From IDS-8 sp964424805 (GTDB taxonomy: Bacteria > Pseudomonadota > Gammaproteobacteria > Steroidobacterales > Woeseiaceae), in contig CAYRKH010000001.1 in NCBI GenBank assembly GCA_964424805.1, positions 1 through 64,000 on the forward strand: a stretch of DNA of 64,000 bases, in the 5' to 3' direction. The notes below the pieces were generated by a model. It saw only the letters and a program-made list of their open reading frames with translations, did no database searches and was not told where the DNA came from. The position numbers and the translations under genes are program-made. This document shows positions 45,631-54,706 of this stretch, piece by piece. Every line of letters starts with the position of its first letter. The first letter of the stretch is position 1.

Positions 45631-46989
45631 ATGGCAACAACAGCAACGGCCCTGCCTCCATTGGCCGTCGGCAACCGGAGGCAACGATTCCACGAAGCCC
45701 TTTACCTCGGCCTGCAGGCTGCCCGCGGCAGGCCGGTTGGTGCCTGCATGCGGCAGTTGCGCAGGTGGGAACAACTGGATTGTGGAGATTTCCGGAGGCT
45801 GGTGCAGCAGCGGCTGCGCGACACGCTGCAGCGGGCGGCGGCGGAAGTGCCGCTGTACAGCACGGGCAGGTGGGCGAGCGCGCTCGCCGGGCAGCGGCCG
45901 GAGGACATCCGTGCCTGGCCGGTCCTGGAGCGCGACGTGGTGCGCACGCAGGGGCGCGATCTCCTGGCGCGTAACCGCCCCCCCGGGATGCTCTACCGGC
46001 ACAGCTCGGCGTCGACCGGCGCGCCCCTTTCCGTGGCGTACAACCCGAAGGCCGCGGCCTGGAGCTGGGCGGGGGAGCACCGCGCGGCGCTGTGGCACGG
46101 CGTGCCGCTAGGCGCGAAGATGCTGATGATGTGGGGGCACAGCCATACGATTCTCGACTGGGTCAAGAACAGCCGCGTGTTCAACGCGAAGGAGCTGAGC
46201 GCGGCCCGGCTCGACGAGGCGGCGCGCTGGTTCGTCGAGGAGCGTCCGGACGTCTGCATGGGGCTGCCTTCGGCGGTCGCGCGGCTCGCCCGCCACGTGC
46301 GGGCGCACTACCCGCAGGCCGGCGCGTCGCTGTGCCGGTTTGCCAAGCTCGGCGGTGAGCAGGTTTATCCCTTCCAGCGGGAGGAGATCGCGCGACACCT
46401 CGGCGCGCGCGTGATCGACTTCTACGGATGCACCGAGGTCGGCGCGATCGCCGCCGAATGCCCGGCCGGCTCGCGGCACGTATTCAGCGAAATCGTCCAC
46501 GTCGAGGTCATGAGCGGCGGCGACGTGCTTCCGGACGGGGAGAAGGGCGATCTCGTGATCACCTCGCTCACCAATCGCGCCATGCCGCTCGTGCGTTGCC
46601 GCGTCGGCGATCGCGGCACGCTCTCGCCCGACCCGTGCTCCTGCGGTCTCCCGCAACCGGTGCTGGCCGAGCTGGAGGGACGCGCCGCCGACCTGTTCGC
46701 GGCGGCCGATGGCCGGCTGGTGCACGGCTCGGCGCTGGGCGACGGGCTGAAGACCTTCCTCGCGAAAGCGCCGCCCGGTGCGGTCGGGCAGGTGCTGTTC
46801 CGGCACCTCGACCCGCACCACTGGCAGGTGCTCGTGGAGCCCGGCGACGGCTTCGACGAGACGCACGCCAGGCAGCTGAAAGAACTGGTGCAGTCGACTT
46901 TCGGCAAGGCCTGCGCGGTCGAGGTCCAGCGTGTGGACACCGTGCCCCGCGAGGGCTCCGGGAAGTTCCGCTACTACAGCCGGCACTGA
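45631..46989 (+). CDS. PaaK/CapK-like adenylate-forming enzyme
   Basis: 452 residues from the ATG at 45631 (GAGAGAGGG immediately upstream). The fold matches the phenylacetate-CoA ligase-like family: YRHSSASTGAPLSVAYN (phosphate-binding), FYGCTEVGAIAAECPAG (adenylate-binding), VITSLTNRAMPLVRCRVGDRG and EGRAADLF. Such homologues beside glycosyltransferases are common in polysaccharide loci (CapK type) and probably activate an acyl group for glycan decoration; the substrate is unknown. It is divergent from the GT4 gene with a 403-nt shared regulatory gap that holds no other gene. Confidence 0.8.
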   Translation: MATTATALPPLAVGNRRQRFHEALYLGLQAARGRPVGACMRQLRRWEQLDCGDFRRLVQQRLRDTLQRAAAEVPLYSTGRWASALAGQRPEDIRAWPVLERDVVRTQGRDLLARNRPPGMLYRHSSASTGAPLSVAYNPKAAAWSWAGEHRAALWHGVPLGAKMLMMWGHSHTILDWVKNSRVFNAKELSAARLDEAARWFVEERPDVCMGLPSAVARLARHVRAHYPQAGASLCRFAKLGGEQVYPFQREEIARHLGARVIDFYGCTEVGAIAAECPAGSRHVFSEIVHVEVMSGGDVLPDGEKGDLVITSLTNRAMPLVRCRVGDRGTLSPDPCSCGLPQPVLAELEGRAADLFAAADGRLVHGSALGDGLKTFLAKAPPGAVGQVLFRHLDPHHWQVLVEPGDGFDETHARQLKELVQSTFGKACAVEVQRVDTVPREGSGKFRYYSRH

Positions 46990-47009
46990 CGTTTCGCTGC
47001 CGGCAGCCT

Positions 47010-47025
47010 GGCCGGGCGGCCGGCC
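47010..47025. terminator. Hairpin between convergent PaaK-like and Rieske genes
   Basis: GGCCGG (47010-47015) pairs with CCGGCC (47020-47025) around GCGG in the 66-nt convergent gap. It is short and has no U-tract. Confidence 0.3.
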
Positions 47026-47055
47026 TGACCTGACCGTGACCGGCTTTAGCCCAGC

Positions 47056-48156
47056 TCAGCTCCGGGCCGCCGATGCCGCCTGGATCGCGGGCTTCACCGG
47101 CGTCCCCGCGGCTGCCTCGTTTTCGGCCTTGATGCGTTTTTTGAGCGTCTGGCGAAAATGCGTGAGCGCGACGTCCGCTTCCAGCGCCCGCAGCCGGAAC
47201 TCCGGATCGCGGTCCAGCAGCACCTGCTGCGCTTCGATGATCGCCTTGTCCTCGTAGAAGCCCTCGAACAGGCTGTCCCGCAGCGAGATCGCGATGTTCG
47301 GGTTGTCCAGGTCGTAGTTGTGCAGGTAATTCCAGAAGAAGTGCGTGGTGCGCCGGGTCTCGGGCGTCATGTACTGGCAGTTGCGGTACTGGCGCGCTCC
47401 GTCCTCGATCCCGGAGCCCGCCGGTGAGAACAGGGTCTCCATCAGGAAAATACCGGGGATGAGCATGGTCACCTGGTTGCGCCTGTCCACCTTCCGGTTG
47501 TGTTCCGACGCGGGAATCACCTTCTTGTGATACGGCGGTGGATCGCTGTCCCGGTGCCAGCGCTCGACGTAGAAACCGTTGTCGAGGCGTTCGATGGCGG
47601 CGGGCTTCGATTTGTAGGCGTATTCCTCGGAGCCGCCGAGCGTGTTCGTGTGGACCCAGGCGAGATGAGCGAGGTCGCTCAGGTTGTCGACGATCAGGAG
47701 CCAGTTGGCATCGTAGTGCAGGTAAGCAGGCAGGCCGCGCCAGTTGGGGTCGTGCAGCGGCGGGTAATCGACGATCAGGGCTTCGTCCGCGAGCGCCGGG
47801 TCGCCCATCCAGACCCACAGGAGATGCCCTCGCTCGACGATCGGGTAGCTGTGCACCTTCAAGGTCTTCGGAATACGATCCTGCCCGGGCACCTCGATAC
47901 AGATTCCCTCGGGATCGTACTTCATGCCGTGGTACATGCAGCGCAGGCAATCGCCCTCGATGCGTCCCATCGACAGCGGCGCGCCGCGATGGCAGCAGCG
48001 GTCGTCCAGCGCGATGTAGCGGCCGCTTTCGCCGCGGAACAGCACCAGCGGCTTCTCGAGTATCGTGCGCGCGAGTTTCCTGCCGTCCAGCAGTTCGTGA
48101 TCCCATGCGGCCACGTACCAGCAATTCTTCAGAAAAATCTGCTCGTCGTTATCCAT
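47056..48156 (-). CDS. Rieske non-haem iron oxygenase, VanA-like alpha subunit
   Basis: 366 residues from the ATG at 48156 (GGAGA upstream). Rieske [2Fe-2S] ligands are in CCHRGAPLS and CMYHGMKYD. The catalytic domain keeps the bridging Asp and mononuclear-iron histidines in DNLSDLAHLAWVHTNT. Members O- or N-demethylate or hydroxylate aromatic and related substrates. It is the last gene of the nine-gene operon starting at the TonB receptor, 36 nt after the kinase. No reductase or ferredoxin partner is encoded here. Its role is probably oxygenation of the imported substrate. Confidence 0.88.
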   Translation of the reverse strand: MDNDEQIFLKNCWYVAAWDHELLDGRKLARTILEKPLVLFRGESGRYIALDDRCCHRGAPLSMGRIEGDCLRCMYHGMKYDPEGICIEVPGQDRIPKTLKVHSYPIVERGHLLWVWMGDPALADEALIVDYPPLHDPNWRGLPAYLHYDANWLLIVDNLSDLAHLAWVHTNTLGGSEEYAYKSKPAAIERLDNGFYVERWHRDSDPPPYHKKVIPASEHNRKVDRRNQVTMLIPGIFLMETLFSPAGSGIEDGARQYRNCQYMTPETRRTTHFFWNYLHNYDLDNPNIAISLRDSLFEGFYEDKAIIEAQQVLLDRDPEFRLRALEADVALTHFRQTLKKRIKAENEAAAGTPVKPAIQAASAARS

Positions 48157-48192
48157 CGTAGTCTCCAGGGACGGCACTCCACCTGCCGTCAT

Positions 48193-49242
48193 TCAGCCAT
48201 AAACCCTGCCGGCGGTCGTCATGCGAGCCGGCGCGGCGAGGTAATCCCCGGCGAGCGCGCAGGCCCATTCGACCAGCTGCGGCGTCATCTGCCGCGCGGT
48301 TTCGGTTTCCGGGCGGGTGTGCACCCAGCCCACATACGTCAGGCCGCGCGCCAGCATGAACAGCGGCAGCCGCGCGAGCTCGGCGTCCGGCAGCGCGCGC
48401 GTCGTGCGGTAACCGTCGATCACCGCGTCGCGGACCTCGTCGAAATACGGTTCGTCCATGAGGAAATAGAGCGGTGTCACGAGCTCGAACAGGTGCCAGC
48501 CGAAGCCCGCGTCGTCGAAATCGATCAGGCGGACGCGCCGGCCGTCGACCAGCAGGTTCTCCTGGCAGAAGTCCGCGTGAATCATGCTGTAGGTCGCCGG
48601 CGTCTTGGGCAGCGCCGCGAGGTCCCGGTAGACCCGGTCGCGAGCGGCGGCCAGGAGCTTGCGCTGCTCCGGGGTCAATTGCGGCAGGTCCCAGAAGCGG
48701 CCCCAGAACGGTTCCTCGCCGGCAAGGCCCTGTTCGTCCCAGGCATGGCGAACGAAACCCGGCGGCGGCTGCCAGCCCTGCGCCTGGTTGTGCAGGCTGC
48801 CCGCGATGGACCCGAGCGTACGGTAGAGATCGCCGATGGACGTGCTGTCGCCGGCAAGCTCGGTTTCTACCGAGCCGAGCTGCCGGCCTTCGATCCACTC
48901 GAAGAGATCGACCTGGACAGGAGCGGGAACGGCATCGTCGCGGACGACCGTGAACAGCTCACCCTCGATCGTCGGCACGATTCGCGGGACGTCGATACCG
49001 GAGCGTGCCAGCGCGTCCATCCACTGGAGCTCGGAGTGCAGGGCGTCGTCGGAGTGGTAGCCTGGCCTGTGCACCCGAAGTGCGAACCGCTCGTCGCCCA
49101 CCTGCACTTTGAATACCGCGTTCTCCCGGTACTTGAGCACCTCGAGTGCGGCGCTGCCGATGTTCCAGCGGGGCAGCGCGCGGCGCGCGATGGCTTCCAT
49201 CCGGCGCAGCTTTTCCTCCCGGTCCGCCTGCACGAACGTCAT
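48193..49242 (-). CDS. APH-fold small-molecule kinase
   Basis: 349 residues from the ATG at 49242 (ATGA overlap with the aminotransferase-fold gene). Kinase landmarks are ENAVFKVQVGDERFALRVHRP (ATP lysine region), IHADFCQENLLVD (catalytic Asp, Asn) and LIDFDDAGFGWHLFEL (metal Asp). It resembles hydroxylysine or homoserine kinase-type APH proteins. The neighbour is an ETNPPL-like phospholyase, so I infer it phosphorylates an amino alcohol hydroxyl that the neighbour then eliminates. A role in antibiotic resistance is unlikely in this context. Confidence 0.82.
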   Translation of the reverse strand: MTFVQADREEKLRRMEAIARRALPRWNIGSAALEVLKYRENAVFKVQVGDERFALRVHRPGYHSDDALHSELQWMDALARSGIDVPRIVPTIEGELFTVVRDDAVPAPVQVDLFEWIEGRQLGSVETELAGDSTSIGDLYRTLGSIAGSLHNQAQGWQPPPGFVRHAWDEQGLAGEEPFWGRFWDLPQLTPEQRKLLAAARDRVYRDLAALPKTPATYSMIHADFCQENLLVDGRRVRLIDFDDAGFGWHLFELVTPLYFLMDEPYFDEVRDAVIDGYRTTRALPDAELARLPLFMLARGLTYVGWVHTRPETETARQMTPQLVEWACALAGDYLAAPARMTTAGRVYG

Positions 49243-50546
49243 CGCAGTTCCGCCAGGCATTCGTCGAGCGTCGAGACCAGCAGCTCCGCATGCTCTTTTG
49301 CAAACGGCATCGGCGGGCGCATCTTCAGGATATTGTCGTGCTTGCCGATGCGGCTGATGAGGATGCCCCGGTCGCGCATCGCGTTCACGAGCCGCCCGGC
49401 CTCCTCCGTCGCGGGCTCCAGCGTCTCGCGGTCACGCACCAGCTCGGCACCGAAGAACAGCCCGCGCCCCCGAACGTCACCGATGAGGGGATGCTGCGCC
49501 TGCAACTCCCGAAGCCCCTGCTGCACGTATTCGCCCGTCACCCTCGCGTGCTCCAGCAGATTCTCCTCCTCCAGCACGTCGAGCACGGCAAGGCCCGCGG
49601 CGCAGGAGACGGGATTGCCGCCGAACGTATTGAAATACATCCTGGCGCTGCCGAACTCCTGCATGAGGTCCGCACGGGCAACGACCCCGGAGATCGGATG
49701 TCCGTTGCCCATCGGCTTGCCGAGCGTCACGATGTCCGGCACCACGCCGTAGTGCTGGTAGCCCCACAGGTGGTCGCCCATGCGGCCGAAGCCCGGTTGC
49801 ACCTCGTCTGCAACGTAGAGCCCGCCGGCGGCCCGGACGTAGCCGATCGCCTTCTCGATATAGCCTTCCGGCACGTGCGGCAGGCCTTCGCTGGAATAGA
49901 TCGTGTCGAAAATGATGCCCGCCACGCCGACGCCTTCGGCATCGAGTGCATCGACGGCCTCCATCACGGCACGGGCGTAGGCCTCACCCAGGTTCGCGCG
50001 GTCGAATCCGTCCGGGATCCGGTAAGTATCCGGCGCGGGGATCGTCCGTACTCCGGGTGTGCCGTCGTCGCCGCCGGTGAAGTAGGAGCTGACGGTCCAA
50101 ACCGCGGTCGTGTTGCCGTGATAGGCGAAATCGGTGGCAATGAATCCCTGGTTGCCGGTGCAGAGCCGCGCCATCTGCATGGCGACGTCGTTCGCTTCGC
50201 TGCCGGTGCAGGCAAACAGCGCCATGGACAGCGGCGCATCGAATGTCCCCGTCAGGCGCTCCGCGTAGTCGAGTATGTTCTCGTGCAGGTAGCGCGTGTG
50301 CACGTTCAGCGTTGCGGCTTGCCGCGCGATCGCCTCGACCACGCGCGGATGACAGTGACCGACGTGCGGCACGTTGTTGTAGGCGTCCAGGTACCGGCGT
50401 CCGTCGGCGTCGAAGAGCCAGACGCCTTCACCGCGCACGATGTGCAGCGGGCGGTCGTAGAAAAGCGGTGAGTCCTTGCCCAACAATCGGTAGCGGCGCT
50501 CCAGCAGCGCGTTGGTGTTCATTCCTTTCTTTCCTTCCTCGCTCAT
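49239..50546 (-). CDS. Class III PLP enzyme resembling amino-alcohol-phosphate phospholyase
   Basis: 435 residues from the ATG at 50546 (ATGA overlap with the symporter); MNTNALLERR at 50522 is an alternative. PLP fold landmarks: YNNVPHVGHCHPRVVEAI, FACTGSEANDVAMQMAR, FIATDFAYHGNTTAVW, ADEVQPGFGRMG, and the Schiff-base Lys in VTLGKPMGNGHP. The first motif and LNVHTRYLHENILDYAERL closely match, from memory, ethanolamine-phosphate / phosphohydroxylysine phospholyases, which release ammonia and phosphate and yield an aldehyde. The adjacent kinase and aldehyde dehydrogenase fit that chemistry. An ordinary omega-transaminase remains possible. Confidence 0.85.
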   Translation of the reverse strand: MSEEGKKGMNTNALLERRYRLLGKDSPLFYDRPLHIVRGEGVWLFDADGRRYLDAYNNVPHVGHCHPRVVEAIARQAATLNVHTRYLHENILDYAERLTGTFDAPLSMALFACTGSEANDVAMQMARLCTGNQGFIATDFAYHGNTTAVWTVSSYFTGGDDGTPGVRTIPAPDTYRIPDGFDRANLGEAYARAVMEAVDALDAEGVGVAGIIFDTIYSSEGLPHVPEGYIEKAIGYVRAAGGLYVADEVQPGFGRMGDHLWGYQHYGVVPDIVTLGKPMGNGHPISGVVARADLMQEFGSARMYFNTFGGNPVSCAAGLAVLDVLEEENLLEHARVTGEYVQQGLRELQAQHPLIGDVRGRGLFFGAELVRDRETLEPATEEAGRLVNAMRDRGILISRIGKHDNILKMRPPMPFAKEHAELLVSTLDECLAELR

Positions 50547-52099
50547 AGTGGCTGGCCGATCTCGCTGCGGATGAGTTGCGCCGGGTAGGCAGCGCGATCG
50601 CGTTCGGCGCGCTGGCTGCGATCGATGGTGGAGACGGCGATCGTGACGGCGAAAGCGGCGAGCATCGAGTACAGCGTAGGGTACGCGAAAGGATAGATCG
50701 CTTCCTCGTATCCCAGCACGTCCACCCAGATCGTCGGACTCAGGATCGTCAGCACGATGACGACGACGAGTCCTGTCGACCCGCCGAGGAGCGCACCGCG
50801 CGTGGTGAGGCCTGGCCAGAACAGCGCGAGTATCAGCACCGGAAAGTTTACGCTCGCCGCGATTGCGAGGACAAGCGCGGAAATGACGCCGATATTGAGG
50901 TTCCTGAACAGCAGGCTGAGCGCAATGGCCGTGGCGCCAATGGCGACGGTCGCGATGCGGGAAACCCGCATTTCCTCGCGATCCGAAACCTCGCCGCGCC
51001 GTATCACCCGCGTGTAGAGATCGTGGGCAACGCTCGCGGACGCCGACAGCAGGATGCCGGCAACCACCGCCAGGATGGTGGCGAAGGCGACGGCGGCGAT
51101 GAAGCCGAAGAAGGCCTCGCCGCCCACCTGCCGCGCCAGGTGCACGGCCGTCATGTTCGCACCGCCCGCCACGCGCCCGGAGGCGTCGACGTACTCGGTT
51201 TCACCGGCGAGGAGCACGATGGCGGCGAACCCGATGATGACGGTCAGGCCCATGAAATAGCCGATGAAGGTCACGGCGTAGCCGATCGAATTGCGCGCCT
51301 GCCGGGCGTCCGGCACCGTGAAGAAACGCATCAGGACGTGCGGCAGTCCCGCGGTCCCGCCGATGAATGCCAGCGCGAGCGAGATGACGCTCACCGGCTC
51401 GGTATACAGGCCGCCGGGCGCAAGGATGCCGTCGCCGAGGGGATGAACCTCAGCGGCACGGGTGAGCAACTCGCCGAGGTCGAAACCGAACGGGATCAGC
51501 GCCAGCACCGCGAGCGCGCTGCCGCCGACGAGCAGCAGCACGGCCTTGATGACCTGCACCCAGGTCGTGGCCAGCATGCCGCCGAGCGCCACGTAAACCG
51601 TCATCAGCGTGCCGACGATGATCACGGCGAACCCGTAGGGCAGGTCGAACAGCGTCTGGAACAGTCCCCCGGCACCCACCATCTGCGCGATGAGATACGG
51701 AATGGCGACGATCAGCGTGCCCACGGCCGCGAGCACGCGCAGCCGTTCCGGCTGCAGGCGGAAGGCGACGACGTCTGCAAACGTGTACCGCCCCAGGTTG
51801 CGCAGGCGATCGGCGAAGATGAACAGGATGAGTGCCCAGCCGACCGTTCCGCCGATGGCGAACAGGAGGGCGTCCACACCCCCCATGAATGCGAGCCCGG
51901 TCAGGCCCAGGAACGTCGCCGCCGACATGAAGTCACCGGCCAGCGCCAGGCCGTTCTGCACGTCGGTGATCCGGCTGCCGGCCGTGTAGAACTCGCTGGC
52001 GGAGCGGGTGCGCGTGGCCGCCCACCACGTGATCAGCAGGCTCAGCACGACGAACGCCGTGAATACCCAGACCGCGGTCGCGTTCATGCCGCCCGTCAC
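50543..52099 (-). CDS. Sodium:solute symporter (SSS family, ActP-like)
   Basis: 518 residues from the GTG at 52099, overlapping the DUF485 gene by 4 nt. About 13 hydrophobic helices; TAGSRITDVQNGLALAGDFMSAATFLG and GGTAGLPHVLMRFFTVPDARQARNS are SSS/ActP signatures. ActP takes up acetate and related small carboxylates with sodium and is nearly always paired with YjcH (DUF485), as here. Its place inside the catabolic operon suggests import of a small organic acid that belongs to the same pathway. Confidence 0.92.
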   Translation of the reverse strand: MTGGMNATAVWVFTAFVVLSLLITWWAATRTRSASEFYTAGSRITDVQNGLALAGDFMSAATFLGLTGLAFMGGVDALLFAIGGTVGWALILFIFADRLRNLGRYTFADVVAFRLQPERLRVLAAVGTLIVAIPYLIAQMVGAGGLFQTLFDLPYGFAVIIVGTLMTVYVALGGMLATTWVQVIKAVLLLVGGSALAVLALIPFGFDLGELLTRAAEVHPLGDGILAPGGLYTEPVSVISLALAFIGGTAGLPHVLMRFFTVPDARQARNSIGYAVTFIGYFMGLTVIIGFAAIVLLAGETEYVDASGRVAGGANMTAVHLARQVGGEAFFGFIAAVAFATILAVVAGILLSASASVAHDLYTRVIRRGEVSDREEMRVSRIATVAIGATAIALSLLFRNLNIGVISALVLAIAASVNFPVLILALFWPGLTTRGALLGGSTGLVVVIVLTILSPTIWVDVLGYEEAIYPFAYPTLYSMLAAFAVTIAVSTIDRSQRAERDRAAYPAQLIRSEIGQPL

Positions 52100-52392
52100 C
52101 GGTATTCTCCGGCGAGGCGCTTCTCCAGCGGTGCGATGATGCGGTTCACCTGCCAGACGTAGAAGATCGAGCAGGCTATGCCGAGCGCGATGATCGCGTA
52201 CCCGATCGCGAGCGACAGGGAGACCGCGGTGCCCGGCAGCGGCCCCGCGAGCACCTGCGGGGCATACAGCCCGGCCATGCCGTACGCCAGGTAGACGGCG
52301 GTCAGCAGGCCGGCAAGGCCCCAGCGCAAGCGGCTGCGACGCTTCAACAGGCGCCTGAAGTCCGGGTCGTCCAGTAACTCGCGGGCGGTCAC
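52096..52392 (-). CDS. DUF485 (YjcH-like) membrane protein
   Basis: 98 residues from the GTG at 52392. Layout: a basic amphipathic N-terminus (LLDDPDFRRLLKRRSRLRW), two membrane helices (GLAGLLTAVYLAYGMAGLY, AIGYAIIALGIACSIFYVW) and a short basic tail. This is the YjcH partner of ActP-like symporters; its molecular job is not established. It overlaps the symporter start by 4 nt. Confidence 0.9.
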   Translation of the reverse strand: MTARELLDDPDFRRLLKRRSRLRWGLAGLLTAVYLAYGMAGLYAPQVLAGPLPGTAVSLSLAIGYAIIALGIACSIFYVWQVNRIIAPLEKRLAGEYR

Positions 52393-52426
52393 GGCGGCTC
52401 GTCTGCTTTGCTGGCCAGCACCCGCG

Positions 52427-53845
52427 TCACGCCGCGGCGTTGATGACCTTTATGGACGTGTAGGCGGCAAGTCCTTCTTCGCCGAATTCCACGCCCAGCC
52501 CGGAGCACTTGATCCCGCCGAACGGCACGTGCGGCGCGATGTCCGCGTGCTTGTTCACCCACACCGTCCCGGCCTCGAGGCGCGCCGCGATACGGCCAGT
52601 CTCCTCCCGGTCCGTGCCCCAGACGGAGGCATCGAGCCCGTATTCGAGCCCGTTCGCGCGGGCGACGGCATCGTCGACGTCGCTGTAGCGCACGATCGGC
52701 AGCACCGGCCCGAACTGCTCCTCGTCCACGAGCCGCGTGCCGTCCTCGATGCCGGTGACGAAGGTTACCGGGTAGAAATAACCGTTGCCGCCGAGCGGCT
52801 CGCCGCCGGTCAGCATCCCGGCACCTTGTGCCTTCGCGTCTTCCACCAGTTCGACGACCCGGTTGTACTGGCGCTCGTTCTGCAGCGGGCCGAGCAGGTT
52901 GGATTCGACCGCGCCGTCACCCATGGGCACGTTGCGGCTGAAGGCGGCGAGCGCCTCGCAGGTGCGGTCGAAGATACTGTCGTGCACGTAGAGCCGCTTG
53001 ATAGCGCCGCAGGTCTGCCCGGAATTGATCATCGAACCCCAGAACAGGCCTTCCGCGAACTTCTCCGGCTCCGCGTCGGGCAGCAGGATGGCCGGGTCGT
53101 TGCCGCCGAGCTCGAGGGTGAGCGGCTTCAGTGTCGGTGCGGCGCTCGACATGATCTTTTTGCCGGTCGCGATCGAGCCGGTGAACACGACCTTGTTGAC
53201 GTCTTCGTGCTGGCTGAGCGCGGCGCCGAGCTGGTCGTCGCCCGAGATGACGTTGATGAGACCTTGCGGGAGGGCCTTCGACACCAGCTCGAAAAGGCGC
53301 AGGGTGCCGAGCGGCGTAAAGGGAGAAGGCTTGATCACCACCGTGTTGCCGGTGCGGATGGCCGGCACGACGTGCCAGATGGCAATCATCAGCGGCCAGT
53401 TCCAGGGCGTGATGGAGCCCACCACGCCGAGCGGCTCCCGGCGCAGCTCGATGCGGCTCTGCTCGCTGTCCTCCAGCACTTTCGTCGGCAGGCTCAGGGA
53501 GGCGGTATAGCCGGCCCAGGCGGCGCAGCCGCCCAGCTCGAATTCCGCCCCGAAGCCCTTCAGCGGCTTCCCCTGCTCCTTCGACAGAAGCTGGGCCAGC
53601 TCTTCGGCGTTCTCGCTCACTACGCGCGCAATGGTCTTGCAGGCGTCCTCGCGCTCCTTGTCGTTCGAGTGGCGCCAGCTCTCGAAGGCCTTGGCGGCCG
53701 CGGCGACGGCCTGTTCGAGATGCGCGAGGGTGCCGAGCGGCGCGAGCCCGACGACCTCGTCCAGGTTCGCGGGATTGCGGATCTCGCGATAGTCGTCGGC
53801 CGGGACGGCCGCACCGTCGATCGTCATGTCGTATTTCTTGCTCAT
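52427..53845 (-). CDS. Aldehyde dehydrogenase of the catabolic operon
   Basis: 472 residues from the ATG at 53845 (GAGA upstream). Landmarks: SITPWNWPLMIAIWHVVPAI, FTGSIATGKKIM, base Glu in LTLELGGNDPAI, nucleophile Cys in NSGQTCGAIKRLYVH, and VPFGGIKCSGLGVEFGEEGL at the end. It oxidises an aldehyde with NAD(P). In this operon the likely source is the phospholyase product two genes downstream or an SDR-made aldehyde. It is distinct from the ALDH at 22097. Confidence 0.92.
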   Translation of the reverse strand: MSKKYDMTIDGAAVPADDYREIRNPANLDEVVGLAPLGTLAHLEQAVAAAAKAFESWRHSNDKEREDACKTIARVVSENAEELAQLLSKEQGKPLKGFGAEFELGGCAAWAGYTASLSLPTKVLEDSEQSRIELRREPLGVVGSITPWNWPLMIAIWHVVPAIRTGNTVVIKPSPFTPLGTLRLFELVSKALPQGLINVISGDDQLGAALSQHEDVNKVVFTGSIATGKKIMSSAAPTLKPLTLELGGNDPAILLPDAEPEKFAEGLFWGSMINSGQTCGAIKRLYVHDSIFDRTCEALAAFSRNVPMGDGAVESNLLGPLQNERQYNRVVELVEDAKAQGAGMLTGGEPLGGNGYFYPVTFVTGIEDGTRLVDEEQFGPVLPIVRYSDVDDAVARANGLEYGLDASVWGTDREETGRIAARLEAGTVWVNKHADIAPHVPFGGIKCSGLGVEFGEEGLAAYTSIKVINAAA

Positions 53846-53879
53846 CTCAAGTCTCTCAACAATGGTGGTCGATGAAGGG

Positions 53880-54692
53880 TCAGGCGGAGCCCGCGAGCTC
53901 CTTGATGCCCTCGAGTTCATCCAGGAATACCGGGCTTTCCGGCAGCGTCGATCCGCCGTCTACGCACAGCGTCTGGCCGGTGACGTAGCGGGCTTCGTCG
54001 CTGGCGAGAAACAGCATGGCGTACGCGACGTCCTCGGGGGCGCCCATGTAGCCGGCCGGAATGTACAGGGTCATGCGCGCCTGGCCCTCCGCGTCCGCGA
54101 GCAGGTTCATCGCGGCGGTGCGGATGTAGCCCGGCTCGACGCCGTTGACCGTGACGTTCTCGGCGGCAAGCTCGAGGGCGGCGGTGCGTATGAAAGCATT
54201 GATGCCGCCCTTGGAAGCGGCGTAGTAGGCGGTACCGGGCATCGCAACGCGGGGGCCCGTGACCGAGGACGTGAACAGCAGCCGCCCGCCCCCGCGCTTG
54301 CGGAATTCCGGTATGCAGGCGGCGGAGAAACGGAAGCAGGCTTTCAGGTTCACGGACAGAACCGTTTCGAGGTCGTCCTCGGTGTAGCGCTCGACGGGCG
54401 CGCCGAGGAACGAGGCGGCGTTGTGCACCAGGATGTCGATCCCTCCGAAGGCCTTCGTCGTCGCCTCGATTACCTTGCGCACGTTTTCGGGCGAGCCGAT
54501 GTCGGCGGCGCAGAGGCGCGCCGTGCCGCCGGCCTGCTCGATCCGCTCGCGCGTCGCCTCGCCGTGGCTCGCCGTGCGCGTGGCGATCATCACCTGCGCG
54601 CCGGCGCGGGCGAAGACTTCGGCAATGGCGCTCCCGATGCCCTGTCCGGCGCCGGTCACGATGGCAATCTTTCCGCCCAGGTCCGCGAACAT
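53880..54692 (-). CDS. Short-chain dehydrogenase/reductase (operon copy)
   Basis: 270 residues from the ATG at 54692 (GTG three codons upstream is possible). NAD(P) motif TGAGQGIG, NNAG variant HNAASF, catalytic Ser in TSSVTGP, and YYAASK. GYIRTAAMNLL and the C-terminal VTGQTLCVDGGSTL are classical SDR. It lies 34 nt before the ALDH and 14 nt after the MFS gene. It probably oxidises an alcohol in the pathway. Confidence 0.9.
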   Translation of the reverse strand: MFADLGGKIAIVTGAGQGIGSAIAEVFARAGAQVMIATRTASHGEATRERIEQAGGTARLCAADIGSPENVRKVIEATTKAFGGIDILVHNAASFLGAPVERYTEDDLETVLSVNLKACFRFSAACIPEFRKRGGGRLLFTSSVTGPRVAMPGTAYYAASKGGINAFIRTAALELAAENVTVNGVEPGYIRTAAMNLLADAEGQARMTLYIPAGYMGAPEDVAYAMLFLASDEARYVTGQTLCVDGGSTLPESPVFLDELEGIKELAGSA

Positions 54693-54706
54693 CCCGTGTA
54701 CCCCGC

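Noticed and set aside
48193..49242. Aminoglycoside resistance phosphotransferase
   Set aside because: Same fold, but embedded and translationally coupled in a catabolic operon with a phospholyase-like enzyme; a metabolic kinase is more likely.
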